Assembly (NCBI GenBank): GCA_963708235.1
Contig: OY970200.1
Location: forward strand, 2,976,001 to 3,040,000
From: G963708235 sp963708235
GTDB taxonomy: Bacteria > Actinomycetota > Acidimicrobiia > Spongiisociales > UBA5794
Length of the DNA stretch: 64,000 nt
Reading direction: 5' to 3'
Under the pieces are notes generated by a model that saw only the letters and a program-made list of their open reading frames with translations, did no database searches and was not told the DNA's origin. The position numbers were made by a program, and so were the translations under genes. Below, one piece after another: positions 16,658-25,934 of this stretch (position 1 is the stretch's first letter; each line of letters begins with the position of its first letter).

Positions 16658-17863
16658 ATGACCACCTCTGATTTCGGCTCCCTCGGAGTCGATGACGACC
16701 TCACCAAGGTTCTCGCCGACGCCGGCATCGAAAGTCCCTTCTTCATCCAGAGCATGACGATTCCCGATGCCCTCGAAGGGCGCGATGTCTGCGGTCGTGC
16801 CAAGACCGGTGCAGGCAAGACCCTCGCCTTCGGGATTCCGATGGTGCAACGCCTCGAGACGGGCCGCACCCGCCGCCCCACCGGATTGATCCTGGTTCCC
16901 ACCCGGAAGCTCGCCGTCCAGGTCGCCGAGGCGATCCGCCCCCTCGCCCAGGCCCGGGAAGTCCCGATGGTCACGGTCTACGGCGGGAACTCGATGACGG
17001 ACCAGATCGACAAGATCCGTAAGGGAACCGGCATCGTCGTCGCCACCCCCGGTCGCCTCATCGACCTGATGGAGCGCAAGGAGGTGTTCCTCGACGAGGT
17101 CAAGATGGTGACCATCGACGAAGCCGACCAGATGGCGGACATGGGCTTCCTTCCGCAGGTGCGGCGCATCATGCGTGAGGTACCCGGTGATCGTCAGACG
17201 ATGCTCTTCTCGGCGACGCTCGACGGACAGGTGGGGACCCTGGTCAGCGCCTACATGAACGACCCGGTCCGCCACGAGGTCGAATCGCTGACCCAGACGG
17301 TCGACACGATGGAACATCGGTTCCTCAAGGTCCACCACATGGACAAGGTTCGGGTCGCCGCCGAGATCGCCCGCCACAACACCCGAATTCTGATGTTCGT
17401 CCGCACCAAACATGCCTGTGACCGGGTGGCATCCGACCTCACCGCCGAGGGAGTCGAGGCCAAAGCCATCCACGGGGATCTGCACCAACGCCAGCGGGAA
17501 CAGGCGCTGAGCCGTTTCGCCGACGGATCGGTGCCGGTGCTGGTGGCGACCAATGTGGCGGCCCGTGGGCTCCACATCGACGATGTCGATGTGGTGATCC
17601 ACTACGACCCACCCGACGACCCCAAGACCTACCTGCACCGCTCCGGCCGTACCGCACGAGCCGGCGAGTCCGGTCTGGTGGTGACCCTGGTCGAATGGGA
17701 TCAGGTCAACGAGGTTCTCGGGATCCAGCGCCGTGCCGGTCTGAACGTCCCCATCATCAAGATGTTCTCCAACGACGAGCGTCTCTCCCACCTCGAGGAC
17801 TGGACACCCCCCGAGGACCAGGCGCCGTTCAAGACGACCCGTCGCCGCAAGTTCTCCCGCTGA
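16658..17863 (+). CDS. DEAD-box ATP-dependent RNA helicase
   Basis: The 401-residue RNA helicase has every core motif in order: FFIQSMTIP (Q motif), AKTGAGKT (I), PTRKLA (Ia), TPGR (Ib), DEAD (II), SAT (III), LMFVRTK (IV), TNVAARGLHI (V) and HRSGRTARAG (VI). It has only a short basic tail (TTRRRKFSR), so it is a minimal core enzyme, likely involved in RNA remodelling, ribosome assembly or mRNA decay. ATG at 16658 has AAGG upstream. TATCTT near 16611-16616 is a possible -10 box. Confidence 0.93.
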   Translation: MTTSDFGSLGVDDDLTKVLADAGIESPFFIQSMTIPDALEGRDVCGRAKTGAGKTLAFGIPMVQRLETGRTRRPTGLILVPTRKLAVQVAEAIRPLAQAREVPMVTVYGGNSMTDQIDKIRKGTGIVVATPGRLIDLMERKEVFLDEVKMVTIDEADQMADMGFLPQVRRIMREVPGDRQTMLFSATLDGQVGTLVSAYMNDPVRHEVESLTQTVDTMEHRFLKVHHMDKVRVAAEIARHNTRILMFVRTKHACDRVASDLTAEGVEAKAIHGDLHQRQREQALSRFADGSVPVLVATNVAARGLHIDDVDVVIHYDPPDDPKTYLHRSGRTARAGESGLVVTLVEWDQVNEVLGIQRRAGLNVPIIKMFSNDERLSHLEDWTPPEDQAPFKTTRRRKFSR

Positions 17864-17971
17864 CCGCCCGTCGGACCGGCTTCGGGGTCATGGTGGCGCT
17901 GCGGTCCGGAATCCTGGTTCGGGCGGGGCACTGCTAGTTTCGGGCACCCTTCCACAACGAGGTGATACCCC

Positions 17972-18475
17972 ATGGCCCAGTACACCGCTCCACCGGAGTT
18001 CTCACTCGAAGATGGCACGTCCTACGGAGTGACGCTCCACACCAACCACGGCGACATCGAGATCGCGCTGCTGCATGACCGCGCCCCCAACACGGTCAAC
18101 AACTTCGTCACCCTCTCCAGGGACGGGTACTACGACGGCGTGATCTTCCACCGCGTCGTATCCGGATTCGTGGTGCAGGGCGGCGATCCCACCGGAACCG
18201 GCCGCGGTGGCCCCGGATACACCTTCGCCGACGAACTGGACGGCCCCGGCGGATACCGCCGCGGCACCGTCGCCATGGCCAACGCCGGACCGAACACCAA
18301 CGGCTCGCAGTTCTTCATCTGCCTCGAGGATGTCAACCTGCCCCACGCCTACACGATCTTCGGATCGGTGACCTCCGGGATGGAAGCCGTCGACAAGATC
18401 GCCTCGGTTCCCCGCCGCGGCGAACAACCGGTGGACGACTGCATCATCGAGCGGGTCACCGTCACCACCTCGTAG
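17972..18475 (+). CDS. Cyclophilin-type peptidyl-prolyl cis-trans isomerase
   Basis: The 167-residue enzyme catalyses proline cis-trans isomerisation during protein folding. The cyclophilin core is intact: FHRVVSGFVVQGGDPTGTG with the catalytic Arg, MANAGPNTNGSQFFI, and FGSVTSGMEAVDKI. There is no signal peptide, so it is cytoplasmic. ATG at 17972 follows GAGGTGA at good spacing. TAGTTT at about 17935-17940 is the likely -10 box, giving a leader of roughly 25-30 bases. Confidence 0.93.
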   Translation: MAQYTAPPEFSLEDGTSYGVTLHTNHGDIEIALLHDRAPNTVNNFVTLSRDGYYDGVIFHRVVSGFVVQGGDPTGTGRGGPGYTFADELDGPGGYRRGTVAMANAGPNTNGSQFFICLEDVNLPHAYTIFGSVTSGMEAVDKIASVPRRGEQPVDDCIIERVTVTTS

Positions 18476-19210
18476 ACCTCCATCCCGAGCCGATCGGTGC
18501 ACCGTCCCCAGCGACCGCACCGGTCGGCTCTGTCTGGATCCGAGAAGCCGCTCCAGTGGACACCCGTGCCTGCTCTCGAGCGTCTGCTCCCGGGAAGGCG
18601 GGACCGAACTCGTCCCCGACTTCCCAGCGCACAAACTCCCCAGGCGCACAGGCGAGGCCTGCACCTTGCGGGTTCGGACATGCGCAAGACCCGCATGGCG
18701 ACCACCCTTCGCCGCCGGGCTCCAAGGCCTACGTACGAACAGCCCTCCACGAAACTGGACGATCTCTCAGCCCACTTGGTTGGCCGGCGCTCGAATCCGC
18801 CACACGGGTCTTGCGAACCAATCTCTACCCGCCGACATCTCCCCGAAACTGGATGTTCCTGGCATCCCTCGACCTGGGCGGCCTGCAGTAGCCAGAACCC
18901 GATGAGCCACCAGATCGCCCACACCCGTCCTCGACGACCCTCGGATCCGTCCGCAGGACAACCCCTTCGGACTGACCGCATGGTGATCCCACGGGTGGAC
19001 GCCGAGGCGAGACTGGACCGCCGCCCTCTCCTGGACGGCTTCATGTCCTCCGGATTTGCACGGCAGAGCCTTACCCCCAGCCAGGGTTAGGCTGACGCAC
19101 GGCAGCACTGCTCCGGCGCCCCAGGTCGGCGGACGGTCATGCCCCTGCCACCGAAGACGATCTGATCGATCCCGATCGGTGAACCGAGAGTGATCGAGAG
19201 GAAGAACCAG
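18476..19210. other. 735-base gene-free region
   Basis: No gene or recognised RNA. Open frames here have no start signals and no family resemblance. A 15-base sequence, CTCCNCGAAACTGGA, occurs at 18745-18759 and 18839-18853 with one mismatch. Near the right end TTAGGCT (about 19086) could be a -10 box for the OmpA-like gene, implying a leader of about 115 bases. By eye the segment looks less GC-biased than its neighbours, possibly a decayed gene. Confidence 0.5.
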
Positions 19211-20278
19211 ATGACCGACGACACACTCCCGATCCCGGAACAACCCGCAGGCTCAGGCGGTGGATCTGCCGAGCCTCCCCCGCCGCGCAACACCACCCAG
19301 GCGCGGATCTTCGGATGGGTGAGCGTGGGCCTGTTCCTGGCAGTGGGTATCGGTGCGTTCGCCCTCTCGCAGTGGGACGGGAGCGACAGCCGGCCGGTGG
19401 CGACCACCACAACGGTCGCCGACCAGACCGCCGCCTCCTCCACCACCGCAGAGTCCGGGAACGACACCCCGACCACCACCTCGGCATCGGACGACGAAGA
19501 GATCACCGGCCAGCCGAGCCTCTTCCTGTCGGAGAACGCCGACGGCACCACGACGCTGCGTGGTTTCATCCCGTCGGGGGCGGTCGCCGAGCGTCTCCTC
19601 GCCGCCGCCGAGAGCGCCTATGGCGAGGCGAACGTGATCGACGAGACCACCGTGGGCACAGGCTCGGAACCGGAGTGGATGCGGGAACTGGCTCGCATCA
19701 TCCGCTATCTCGACCGGGTCGATGGCGCCACCCTCGATGCGCAGTTCACCACGGAGGGAACCCTGGTGATCGCCGGGCAGGTCGCCAACGAACGCGACCG
19801 TACCCGCACCCTCGAGCGCTTCGGTGAGGCGATGCCCGAATTCACCGTGGAAGACCAACTCGAGGTGGGCGGAAGCGGCGGTCGCGACCGCAACACGGAA
19901 GACGCCGACGCCCGGCGGGCCCTGCGTGCCGCCACCGATCAGATCGTCGACGCCAATGTGCTTTTTGCGACCGCCAGCGCCGACATCTCGGAAGAGGGAG
20001 CCGCCTTCCTCGACGAGATCGCCGATATCCTCGATGAGTATCCGACCGTCCAGATCCAGATCGAAGGCCACACCGATTCGCAAGGTTCCGAGGCGGACAA
20101 CGAAGCGTTGAGCCAGGCCCGGGCCGATTCGGTCCTTGCCTATCTGGTCGCCGCCGGCATCGCCGAGGAGCGTCTCGAAGCCGTCGGCTACGGAGAACGG
20201 CGCCCGCTCGGGGACAACGAAACCGATGCGGGCCGAGCCGAAAACCGCCGGATCGAGTTCACGGTTACCGACCGGTAG
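19211..20278 (+). CDS. OmpA-family membrane-anchored protein, ArfA/OmpATb-like
   Basis: The 355-residue protein has a Pro-rich cytoplasmic tail, one transmembrane helix at about residues 36-55 (IFGWVSVGLFLAVGIGAFAL), a Thr/Ser-rich linker, a central BON-like region and a C-terminal OmpA domain (IEGHTDSQGSEADN, then GYGERRPLGDNETDAGRAEN). The same order is found in mycobacterial ArfA/OmpATb. OmpA domains bind peptidoglycan, so the protein probably links the membrane to the wall. ATG at 19211 has AGGAAG 6 bases upstream; an in-frame upstream start at 19190 lacks a site. Confidence 0.87.
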   Translation: MTDDTLPIPEQPAGSGGGSAEPPPPRNTTQARIFGWVSVGLFLAVGIGAFALSQWDGSDSRPVATTTTVADQTAASSTTAESGNDTPTTTSASDDEEITGQPSLFLSENADGTTTLRGFIPSGAVAERLLAAAESAYGEANVIDETTVGTGSEPEWMRELARIIRYLDRVDGATLDAQFTTEGTLVIAGQVANERDRTRTLERFGEAMPEFTVEDQLEVGGSGGRDRNTEDADARRALRAATDQIVDANVLFATASADISEEGAAFLDEIADILDEYPTVQIQIEGHTDSQGSEADNEALSQARADSVLAYLVAAGIAEERLEAVGYGERRPLGDNETDAGRAENRRIEFTVTDR

Positions 20279-20575
20279 GTGAGATCCGTCGGCGGTCGGC
20301 AGGGACGAAAACCCATCCGCAGGACGCTGCACCCACCCGAGATTCAACCGATCCGCAGTTGGTGGGCTCCACCAAATGAATCGCCGTCGATTCAGCGGTG
20401 CGTCCTTCGAGGATGCGACATCCCGGGTGCCCGACCGCGGCGGCGCCGCCGCTTCCGACCGCGTCCGACTCCCAATGACCTGCCTTCAGGGAGACGGCAA
20501 AACCGGGTCGGAACGGGACCAGGGAACACCGAGGCAAACCAGGTTGGAGACGATGCGACGGTGCGCACCGACGGA
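20279..20575. other. Intergenic region between convergent ompA-like and whiB genes
   Basis: No gene seen. A 7-bp perfect hairpin (TTGGTGG at 20359-20365, loop GCT, CCACCAA at 20369-20375) lies about 80 bases after the OmpA-like stop and is a weak terminator candidate. A 16-base GC palindrome (GCGGCGGCGCCGCCGC) is at 20437-20452. Confidence 0.5.
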
Positions 20576-20893
20576 TCAGGACGCTCTGCGCTGCTTCTCG
20601 CGCAGCCGGCGACGGAGGCGGCGACGTTCCGGGCCCGTCAGCCCGCCCCATACGCCCTCGGTCTGGTTCGTGCCAACGGCGTACTGCAGACAGGCCTCAC
20701 GCACGGGGCACTGCGCACACACCGCCTTGGCCGGGGCGACAAGGTCTTCGCCGTCACCGATCGGGAAGAAGATGTCGATGGCGACGCCTACGCACGCCGC
20801 GTTCTCACGCCAATCGGCATCGGGTTCCCACATCAGATCGTTGAGCGCCATCACCATGGGGGGTTCACCTGCCTCGCTCGCTTCTTCACACAT
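20576..20893 (-). CDS. WhiB-family iron-sulfur transcriptional regulator
   Basis: This 105-residue WhiB-like protein binds a [4Fe-4S] cluster through four cysteines (C34, C59, C62 and C68) and carries the diagnostic GVWGGLT turn at residues 80-86, followed by the basic C-terminal helix RRRLRRRLREKQRR. Wbl proteins are confined to Actinobacteria and their phages, and typically act with the primary sigma factor in redox, division or stress control. The exact subfamily (WhiB1-7) is not assigned. The start could be ATG 20893 or an internal ATG (residue 13 or 15), since no strong ribosome site decides it. Confidence 0.93.
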   Translation of the reverse strand: MCEEASEAGEPPMVMALNDLMWEPDADWRENAACVGVAIDIFFPIGDGEDLVAPAKAVCAQCPVREACLQYAVGTNQTEGVWGGLTGPERRRLRRRLREKQRRAS

Positions 20894-21067
20894 TCACGCC
20901 TGCCGTACCTGATTGGTTCGCAGGCACGGTGTGCTTCCTACTCTGAGGCCCTGAGATGCAGTGGGAAACGAACTTGTTCCGCACCGCGAGATAGCAGGTT
21001 ACGACACCATCGGCTGTATTGCTAGCGCAAAGTACGCATTCTTCGATCTGGAGTGATGGTTCGACAC

Positions 21068-23671
21068 ATGGACTACATCTGGGATTTCGCCGATTCCTCG
21101 GCCCGAGCCGAGGCGCATCTCGGTTCGCGCGGGCGGATGTTGAGCGACTTGTCGGGTCGAGGACTTCCGGTCCCCCCCGGGTTCGTGCTGTCCGATGTGG
21201 CCTGCCGGCGGTTTCTCGAGGTTGGCGAGTTTCCCGACGGAATGTGGGAGCAACTCGAGGCGGCCGTCGACCGGTTGCGATCCAGGGCGCCGCAAAGTCG
21301 GCCCCTGCTGTTGGTGGTTCGATCCAGCCCACCGGTCCCGATGCCGGGCATCCTGGGCCGCGCCCTCCATGTTGGCGTGAACCGCGACACGGTGACTCAC
21401 CTCGCCGATTGGGGCAATCCACGGTTCGGGTCTTCGGTACGGATCGATTTCCTCCGAGGTCTGGCCGCCATGCGCAAGGTGCCCCGACACCGGATCGATG
21501 CGATCCTCGCCGCAGTGGGCCCCGACCGCCGGAGTGCCCCACTCGTCGACATCGCCGATGGCTTGGAATCCCTGGTCATCGAGGAGTCCCAGCGCGGGAT
21601 CCCCGCCGACCTGCTCGATCAGCTCCGGGAAGGAATCGAAGGGGTCTTTGCCTCCTGGGACGCCACACCCGCCCGCTCCTACCGACGCAGCCGCGGGCTC
21701 GACGACGACCTCGGCACCTCTGCCGTGGTCCACCTCATGGTGTTCGGCTCCACCGGGGAGGACTCGGGTGTCGGTGTCGCCTTCAGCCGCAACCCGGAGA
21801 CCGGTGCGCCGTCACCCACCGGCGTCTTCGAACCGGGACGCAACCGCCCCGAGTCCCAACTCCACTACCCGGGCTTGGCGCCGTTGGCGGAACGCCATCC
21901 GGCGGTTCACGAGGAGGTGCTCCAGATCCTCACCGACCTGGAGGCGGAGAGCGGCGACATGGTGCGCCTCGACTTCGTGTGCGAGCGCGGCAAGCTCTGG
22001 GTGCTGGAGGCGCGATCCGGTGAGCGCAGCGCCCGCGCCGCGGTGCAGATTGCCGTCGACCTGGCCGCCGCAGGGACGATCACCCGCCAGGAGGCCCTGA
22101 TGCGTGTGGACCCCGACGCCCTCGAGGAGATGCTCCACGATCAGTTGACGGTCACCGCTGAGACCCCGGTCCCGCTCACCACCGGTGTCGGAGCCTCCCC
22201 CGGCGCCGCCTCCGGGGAGGTGGTATTCGATGCGGAGCAGGCGCTCGCCGCCACCGCGGCGGGCCGCAAGGTGATTCTGGTGCGCCGTGAGACCACACCC
22301 GAGGACCTGGCCGGAGTCATCGCCGCCGGCGGTGTCCTGACCAGCCAGGGCGGCCCGACGTCGCACACCGCGGTTGCCGCCAGGGGTACCGGTACCCCAG
22401 CCGTCACCGCATCGGATGTGAGTGTTTTCGGTGACCGCGGTCGGGTCCGTATCGGGGCCGTCACCCTGAGGGCCGGAGACGAGATCACGATCGACGGCTC
22501 CACCGGGAACGTGTACCGCGGTGGACTCGACATCGACCGGGCACTGGCCTCCGAGGCGCTGGTGACGCTGCTGGGATGGGCGGATGCCGTCCGCACCTTG
22601 CAGGTGTGGGCCAACGCCGACACCCCCGAGGCCGCCGAGAGGGCCCGCCGGATGGGGGCCGAGGGCATCGGTCTGGCCCGCACCGAGTACATGTTCTCCG
22701 GCGCCCGGCTCGACGTGATCCGCCGGATCATCCTCTCCCACGACCCCAAGGACCGCACCCGCGCCCTCGAGGAGTTGGAGGATCTCCAGATCGGCGACTT
22801 CGAGCGGTTGCTCGAATCGATGGACGGTCTCCCCGTGGTGGTGCGTCTGCTCGACCCACCGCTCCACGAGTTTCTTCCCGACTACTCGGATGTCGACCAC
22901 GCCCTGCAGCAGTCGATCGACCGGCACACCGACGACGTGACCGAACTGACCACCCTGCGTGATGCCGTGGCGCAATGGGCGGAGTCGAATCCGATGCTGG
23001 GGCTGCGCGGGGTGCGTCTCGCCGTGGTGATTCCCGAGATCTACAGGGTGCAGGTGCTGTCGGCGCTGGAGGCGGTACGGCGACGGCTCGACGCCGGAGG
23101 GGATCCCCGCCTGGAGCTGATGATCCCGCTGGTCGGTGCCGTCGAGGAGGTACACCTGATCCGCGACATGATCGATGAGGAGGTCCACTACGCCGGGCGC
23201 CAACTCGAAATCACCGTGGGAACCATGATCGAGCTTCCCCGTGCGGCCCTGGTCGCCGCCGAGATCGCCCTCGACTCCGATTTCTTCTCGTTCGGAACCA
23301 ACGACCTGACCCAGACCACGCTCGGGATCAGCCGCGACGACGCAGAGGAGGCGTTCCTCCGCACCTATCTGGAGCAGGGGATCATGCGACGCAACCCGTT
23401 TGCCACCATCGACCGTCCCGGGGTGGGTCGGCTGATCGAGATGGCGATATCGGCGGCACGTCTCGCCAACCCCGGTCTCACCGTCGGCGTCTGTGGCGAG
23501 CACGGCGGCGACCCCGAGTCGATCGACTTCTTCCACGAGGTGGGCGTCGACTACGTCTCGTGCAGTCCCCCACGGATCCCGGTCGCCCGTCTCGCCGCCG
23601 CCCAGGCGGCGCTCCGGCACCCGGCGGCCAACGGACCGACACCCCCGGTCAGAGGTACTGCCCGGGACTGA
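21068..23671 (+). CDS. Pyruvate, phosphate dikinase homologue with degenerate ATP-grasp half
   Basis: The 867-residue protein aligns end to end with pyruvate phosphate dikinase, which interconverts pyruvate, ATP and Pi with PEP, AMP and PPi. The phosphohistidine domain (GGPTSHTAVAARG, His433) and the PEP/pyruvate barrel are well kept: GLARTEYMF, VRLLDPPLHEF, GTMIELPRAAL, FFSFGTNDLTQTTLGISRDD and VCGEHGGDP with catalytic Cys809. The N-terminal nucleotide half is not: the Lys of GGKG is replaced (GSRG), the GEDVVAG segment is missing, and the DxE and Gln ligands read R300-L-D302 and E314. ATG 21068 matches the family start; ATG 21056 is the alternative. The 3' end overlaps bpa by 23 bases, tail to tail. 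Confidence 0.85.
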   Translation: MDYIWDFADSSARAEAHLGSRGRMLSDLSGRGLPVPPGFVLSDVACRRFLEVGEFPDGMWEQLEAAVDRLRSRAPQSRPLLLVVRSSPPVPMPGILGRALHVGVNRDTVTHLADWGNPRFGSSVRIDFLRGLAAMRKVPRHRIDAILAAVGPDRRSAPLVDIADGLESLVIEESQRGIPADLLDQLREGIEGVFASWDATPARSYRRSRGLDDDLGTSAVVHLMVFGSTGEDSGVGVAFSRNPETGAPSPTGVFEPGRNRPESQLHYPGLAPLAERHPAVHEEVLQILTDLEAESGDMVRLDFVCERGKLWVLEARSGERSARAAVQIAVDLAAAGTITRQEALMRVDPDALEEMLHDQLTVTAETPVPLTTGVGASPGAASGEVVFDAEQALAATAAGRKVILVRRETTPEDLAGVIAAGGVLTSQGGPTSHTAVAARGTGTPAVTASDVSVFGDRGRVRIGAVTLRAGDEITIDGSTGNVYRGGLDIDRALASEALVTLLGWADAVRTLQVWANADTPEAAERARRMGAEGIGLARTEYMFSGARLDVIRRIILSHDPKDRTRALEELEDLQIGDFERLLESMDGLPVVVRLLDPPLHEFLPDYSDVDHALQQSIDRHTDDVTELTTLRDAVAQWAESNPMLGLRGVRLAVVIPEIYRVQVLSALEAVRRRLDAGGDPRLELMIPLVGAVEEVHLIRDMIDEEVHYAGRQLEITVGTMIELPRAALVAAEIALDSDFFSFGTNDLTQTTLGISRDDAEEAFLRTYLEQGIMRRNPFATIDRPGVGRLIEMAISAARLANPGLTVGVCGEHGGDPESIDFFHEVGVDYVSCSPPRIPVARLAAAQAALRHPAANGPTPPVRGTARD

Positions 23672-24149
23672 AGGGCTGTTCGTCGTCGCCGGATTCGAGG
23701 GCGCGGCGACTCCGCATCTGTTCGAGTTGAGCGGCGGCGGCGGCCTGCTGGCTCCACATCGATGCCTGGATCCCATGGAACAACCCCTCCAGCCATCCGA
23801 CGAGTTGAGCCTGGACCAACCGCAGCTCCGACTCGGACACGGCGCCGTCCTCGATGGGGACGAAGATCGTGTCCAATTCAGCGGCGAGCTCGGGGCTCAG
23901 GGCGTCGCTGAGCTGGTCGAGGCTGCGGTGATGAATGTCCCGCAGCCGGAGACGTCCGGCGTCGTCCAGCGGAGCCTGCCGCACCTCGTCGAGCATCGCC
24001 CGGGTCATCGAGGCGATCCGGATCAGCTTCGACGGCTCGTTGACCGTGTGCCCGCCGTCGGGTGTCCCGGAACCGGCGGTGGCGGCGTCCTCGTCACCGA
24101 CGACCTGAGGTGTGAGCGGAGCGGTGGGTTCCCGTGATTGTTCGTTCAT
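23649..24149 (-). CDS. bpa: Bacterial proteasome activator Bpa/PafE
   Basis: The 166-residue protein forms an ATP-independent ring that opens the 20S proteasome. The helical core is recognisable (MLDEVRQAPLDDAGRLRLRD, then QLVGWLEGLFHGIQ), and the protein ends in GQYL, the known docking tail that inserts into the proteasome alpha ring. This implies the genome encodes a 20S core elsewhere. The N-terminal 35 residues are acidic and disordered. There is no Shine-Dalgarno site before ATG 24149; TAACCT ends 8 bases upstream, so a leaderless mRNA is predicted. Confidence 0.92.
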   Translation of the reverse strand: MNEQSREPTAPLTPQVVGDEDAATAGSGTPDGGHTVNEPSKLIRIASMTRAMLDEVRQAPLDDAGRLRLRDIHHRSLDQLSDALSPELAAELDTIFVPIEDGAVSESELRLVQAQLVGWLEGLFHGIQASMWSQQAAAAAQLEQMRSRRALESGDDEQPFSPGQYL

Positions 24150-24157
24150 GGCAGCAG

Positions 24158-24163
24158 AGGTTA
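24158..24163 (-). promoter_or_regulatory. -10 box (TAACCT) of a predicted leaderless promoter, bpa
   Basis: TAACCT on the minus strand ends 8 bases before ATG 24149, and the 8 bases between contain no ribosome site. The identical hexamer and spacing occur in front of nhaA. Confidence 0.55.
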
Positions 24164-24226
24164 CGCCACGAGGAACCCGAGCCGGTTTGGACGAAGCCGG
24201 TCCCGGACACCGGTCCGTACGACGTA

Positions 24227-25819
24227 TCAGACTGTGGCGAAGTCGACCGAGTGCCATCCGGTGGCGCCATCCGGCGCCGGGGGTGCCACCTCGTCGGTCT
24301 GGGTGTACCCGGTCCCGTCGGTGGCCCGCACCGTCGCCGTCCAACGACCCGGCTCGAGGGCGACCTCGTGACGCCACTGCACCCAGGACTTGTCGGAGAG
24401 CGGCGACGACAACGCGGCGACCTCCCAGGGGCCGTCCCCGATGCGGACCTCCACCCGTTCGACACCCTTGAGTGGCGCCCAGGCAACCCCGGCCAGCACC
24501 GTGGGTGCGCCGGCGACGTCGGCTCCCCGCTTGGGGACATCGATCCGCGACTGGGTCTTGATCGGACCCTCCTTGGACCATCCCCGCGGCACCCAGTAGC
24601 CGTCGAACCCGTCCCAGGTCGCCAGCTCGATCCGTTCCAACCACTTCGTCGCCGACACGTACCCGTAGAGCCCGGGGACGACGAGGCGGGCGGGGAAACC
24701 GTGTGCCGGAGGCAGCAACTCTCCGTTCATCCCGACCGCCACCAACGGATCGCGTCCGTCGAAGGCAAGCTCGGTGGGGAACCCGCAGTTCCATCCGTCG
24801 ACGGAATGGGACACGAGCTGATCGGCGCCCGGTTGGACCCCGACGCGTTCCAGCAGATCGACGAGTCGGACCCCGGTCCATTTGGCGTTGCCGACCAGCG
24901 ATCCGCCAACCTCGTTGGAGACACACGACAGCGTGGTGTACTGCTCGTGGAGCGGCATCGCCAGCAGATCGGCCATGGTGAGCACCAACTCCCGCTCCAC
25001 CATCCCGTCGATGGTCAGGGTCCAGGTGTGGGGATCGGGACGGGGGACCACCAGCGCCGTGTCGATACGGTAGAACTGGTCGTTGGGAACGACCACCGGC
25101 ACCAGGCCGTCGACCGCAAACGAGGCGTCGGTGCCGGGCGGCGGCACGGTCTCGGTTGCCGCCGGGAGTTCCATGGCACCGCGGACCTCCTCGGAGCGCG
25201 AGATGATGAGCGAACGGCCGACCACACCGGACAACGCCGCCCCGATACCGATCCCTCCCACCGTCCACATGAACCGGCGCCGCCCGTCGTCCCCGGGCGA
25301 CCGGTCGGTGGGGGTCTCCATCGGCGGCGGCTTTCGCAACATCGCCAGCAGCCGGTCGAGACACCACCATCCGGCAAGCGCCGCACCGGCGATGGTGATG
25401 ACGGTGGCCACTGCGCCGTAGCTGGGCTGACTGAAGGCGGCGGCGATCCCGACCAGGGCGAAACCGGAGAAGGCGGCGACCCCGACCCACCGACGCCGGG
25501 CGGCCCACGGACCGATGACGGCCCCGATCAGTACGGCGATGATCACCGTCCCGATGGCGAGCGCACCCTTGTCGGCGGTCCCGAAGACGGTGATGGCGGT
25601 GTCCTTGACCACCGGTGGGGCGCTGTCGACGACGTATCCCCCCACCGACGACAACGCCGACGGGACCGACTCGGTCAGCCCGGCGGCGAGCTCGGTGAGG
25701 CCGAGGGCGAGCCCTGCGGCAACCGCTCCCGACAGAGCGGCCCTGCCCCTTGGGACCTCGAACGCGGAGTCTGCGGGCAGCTCGGCGGGTGCTGCGTGAT
25801 CCATGTCGATCGAACTCAT
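24227..25819 (-). CDS. Membrane-anchored molybdopterin-dependent oxidoreductase (sulfite-oxidase family)
   Basis: The 530-residue protein has four or five N-terminal transmembrane helices (residues about 30-165), a short link with a Tat-like RRRFMWTVGG segment leading into one more hydrophobic stretch, then a molybdopterin-binding domain. The Mo-ligating Cys lies in TLSCVSNEVGGSLVG, and the C-terminal dimerisation (Mo-co) domain ends the protein. The catalytic part should face the outside. The physiological substrate is unknown; YedY/MsrP-like and sulfite-oxidase-like roles are both possible. ATG 25819 has no ribosome site; TAGACC 6 bases upstream is a poor -10 match, and ATG 25804 is an alternative start. 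Confidence 0.85.
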   Translation of the reverse strand: MSSIDMDHAAPAELPADSAFEVPRGRAALSGAVAAGLALGLTELAAGLTESVPSALSSVGGYVVDSAPPVVKDTAITVFGTADKGALAIGTVIIAVLIGAVIGPWAARRRWVGVAAFSGFALVGIAAAFSQPSYGAVATVITIAGAALAGWWCLDRLLAMLRKPPPMETPTDRSPGDDGRRRFMWTVGGIGIGAALSGVVGRSLIISRSEEVRGAMELPAATETVPPPGTDASFAVDGLVPVVVPNDQFYRIDTALVVPRPDPHTWTLTIDGMVERELVLTMADLLAMPLHEQYTTLSCVSNEVGGSLVGNAKWTGVRLVDLLERVGVQPGADQLVSHSVDGWNCGFPTELAFDGRDPLVAVGMNGELLPPAHGFPARLVVPGLYGYVSATKWLERIELATWDGFDGYWVPRGWSKEGPIKTQSRIDVPKRGADVAGAPTVLAGVAWAPLKGVERVEVRIGDGPWEVAALSSPLSDKSWVQWRHEVALEPGRWTATVRATDGTGYTQTDEVAPPAPDGATGWHSVDFATV

Positions 25820-25934
25820 GGTGCAGGTCTACCACCCGCCACCGCACTACCGGAACCTTCGGGGCCTTGCCATTCAATGAACTTCGTCATGCCGCCACGT
25901 CGGGTCGGCCGCCGACCGCCTCACGGGAGGGGGA

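Noticed and set aside
18745..18853. Possible CRISPR array
   Set aside because: Only two 15-base copies, no regular spacers and no cas genes nearby.
25820..25835. Leaderless promoter for the molybdopterin oxidoreductase gene
   Set aside because: TAGACC lacks the final T of the TAnnnT box, so it was left out of the leaderless set.
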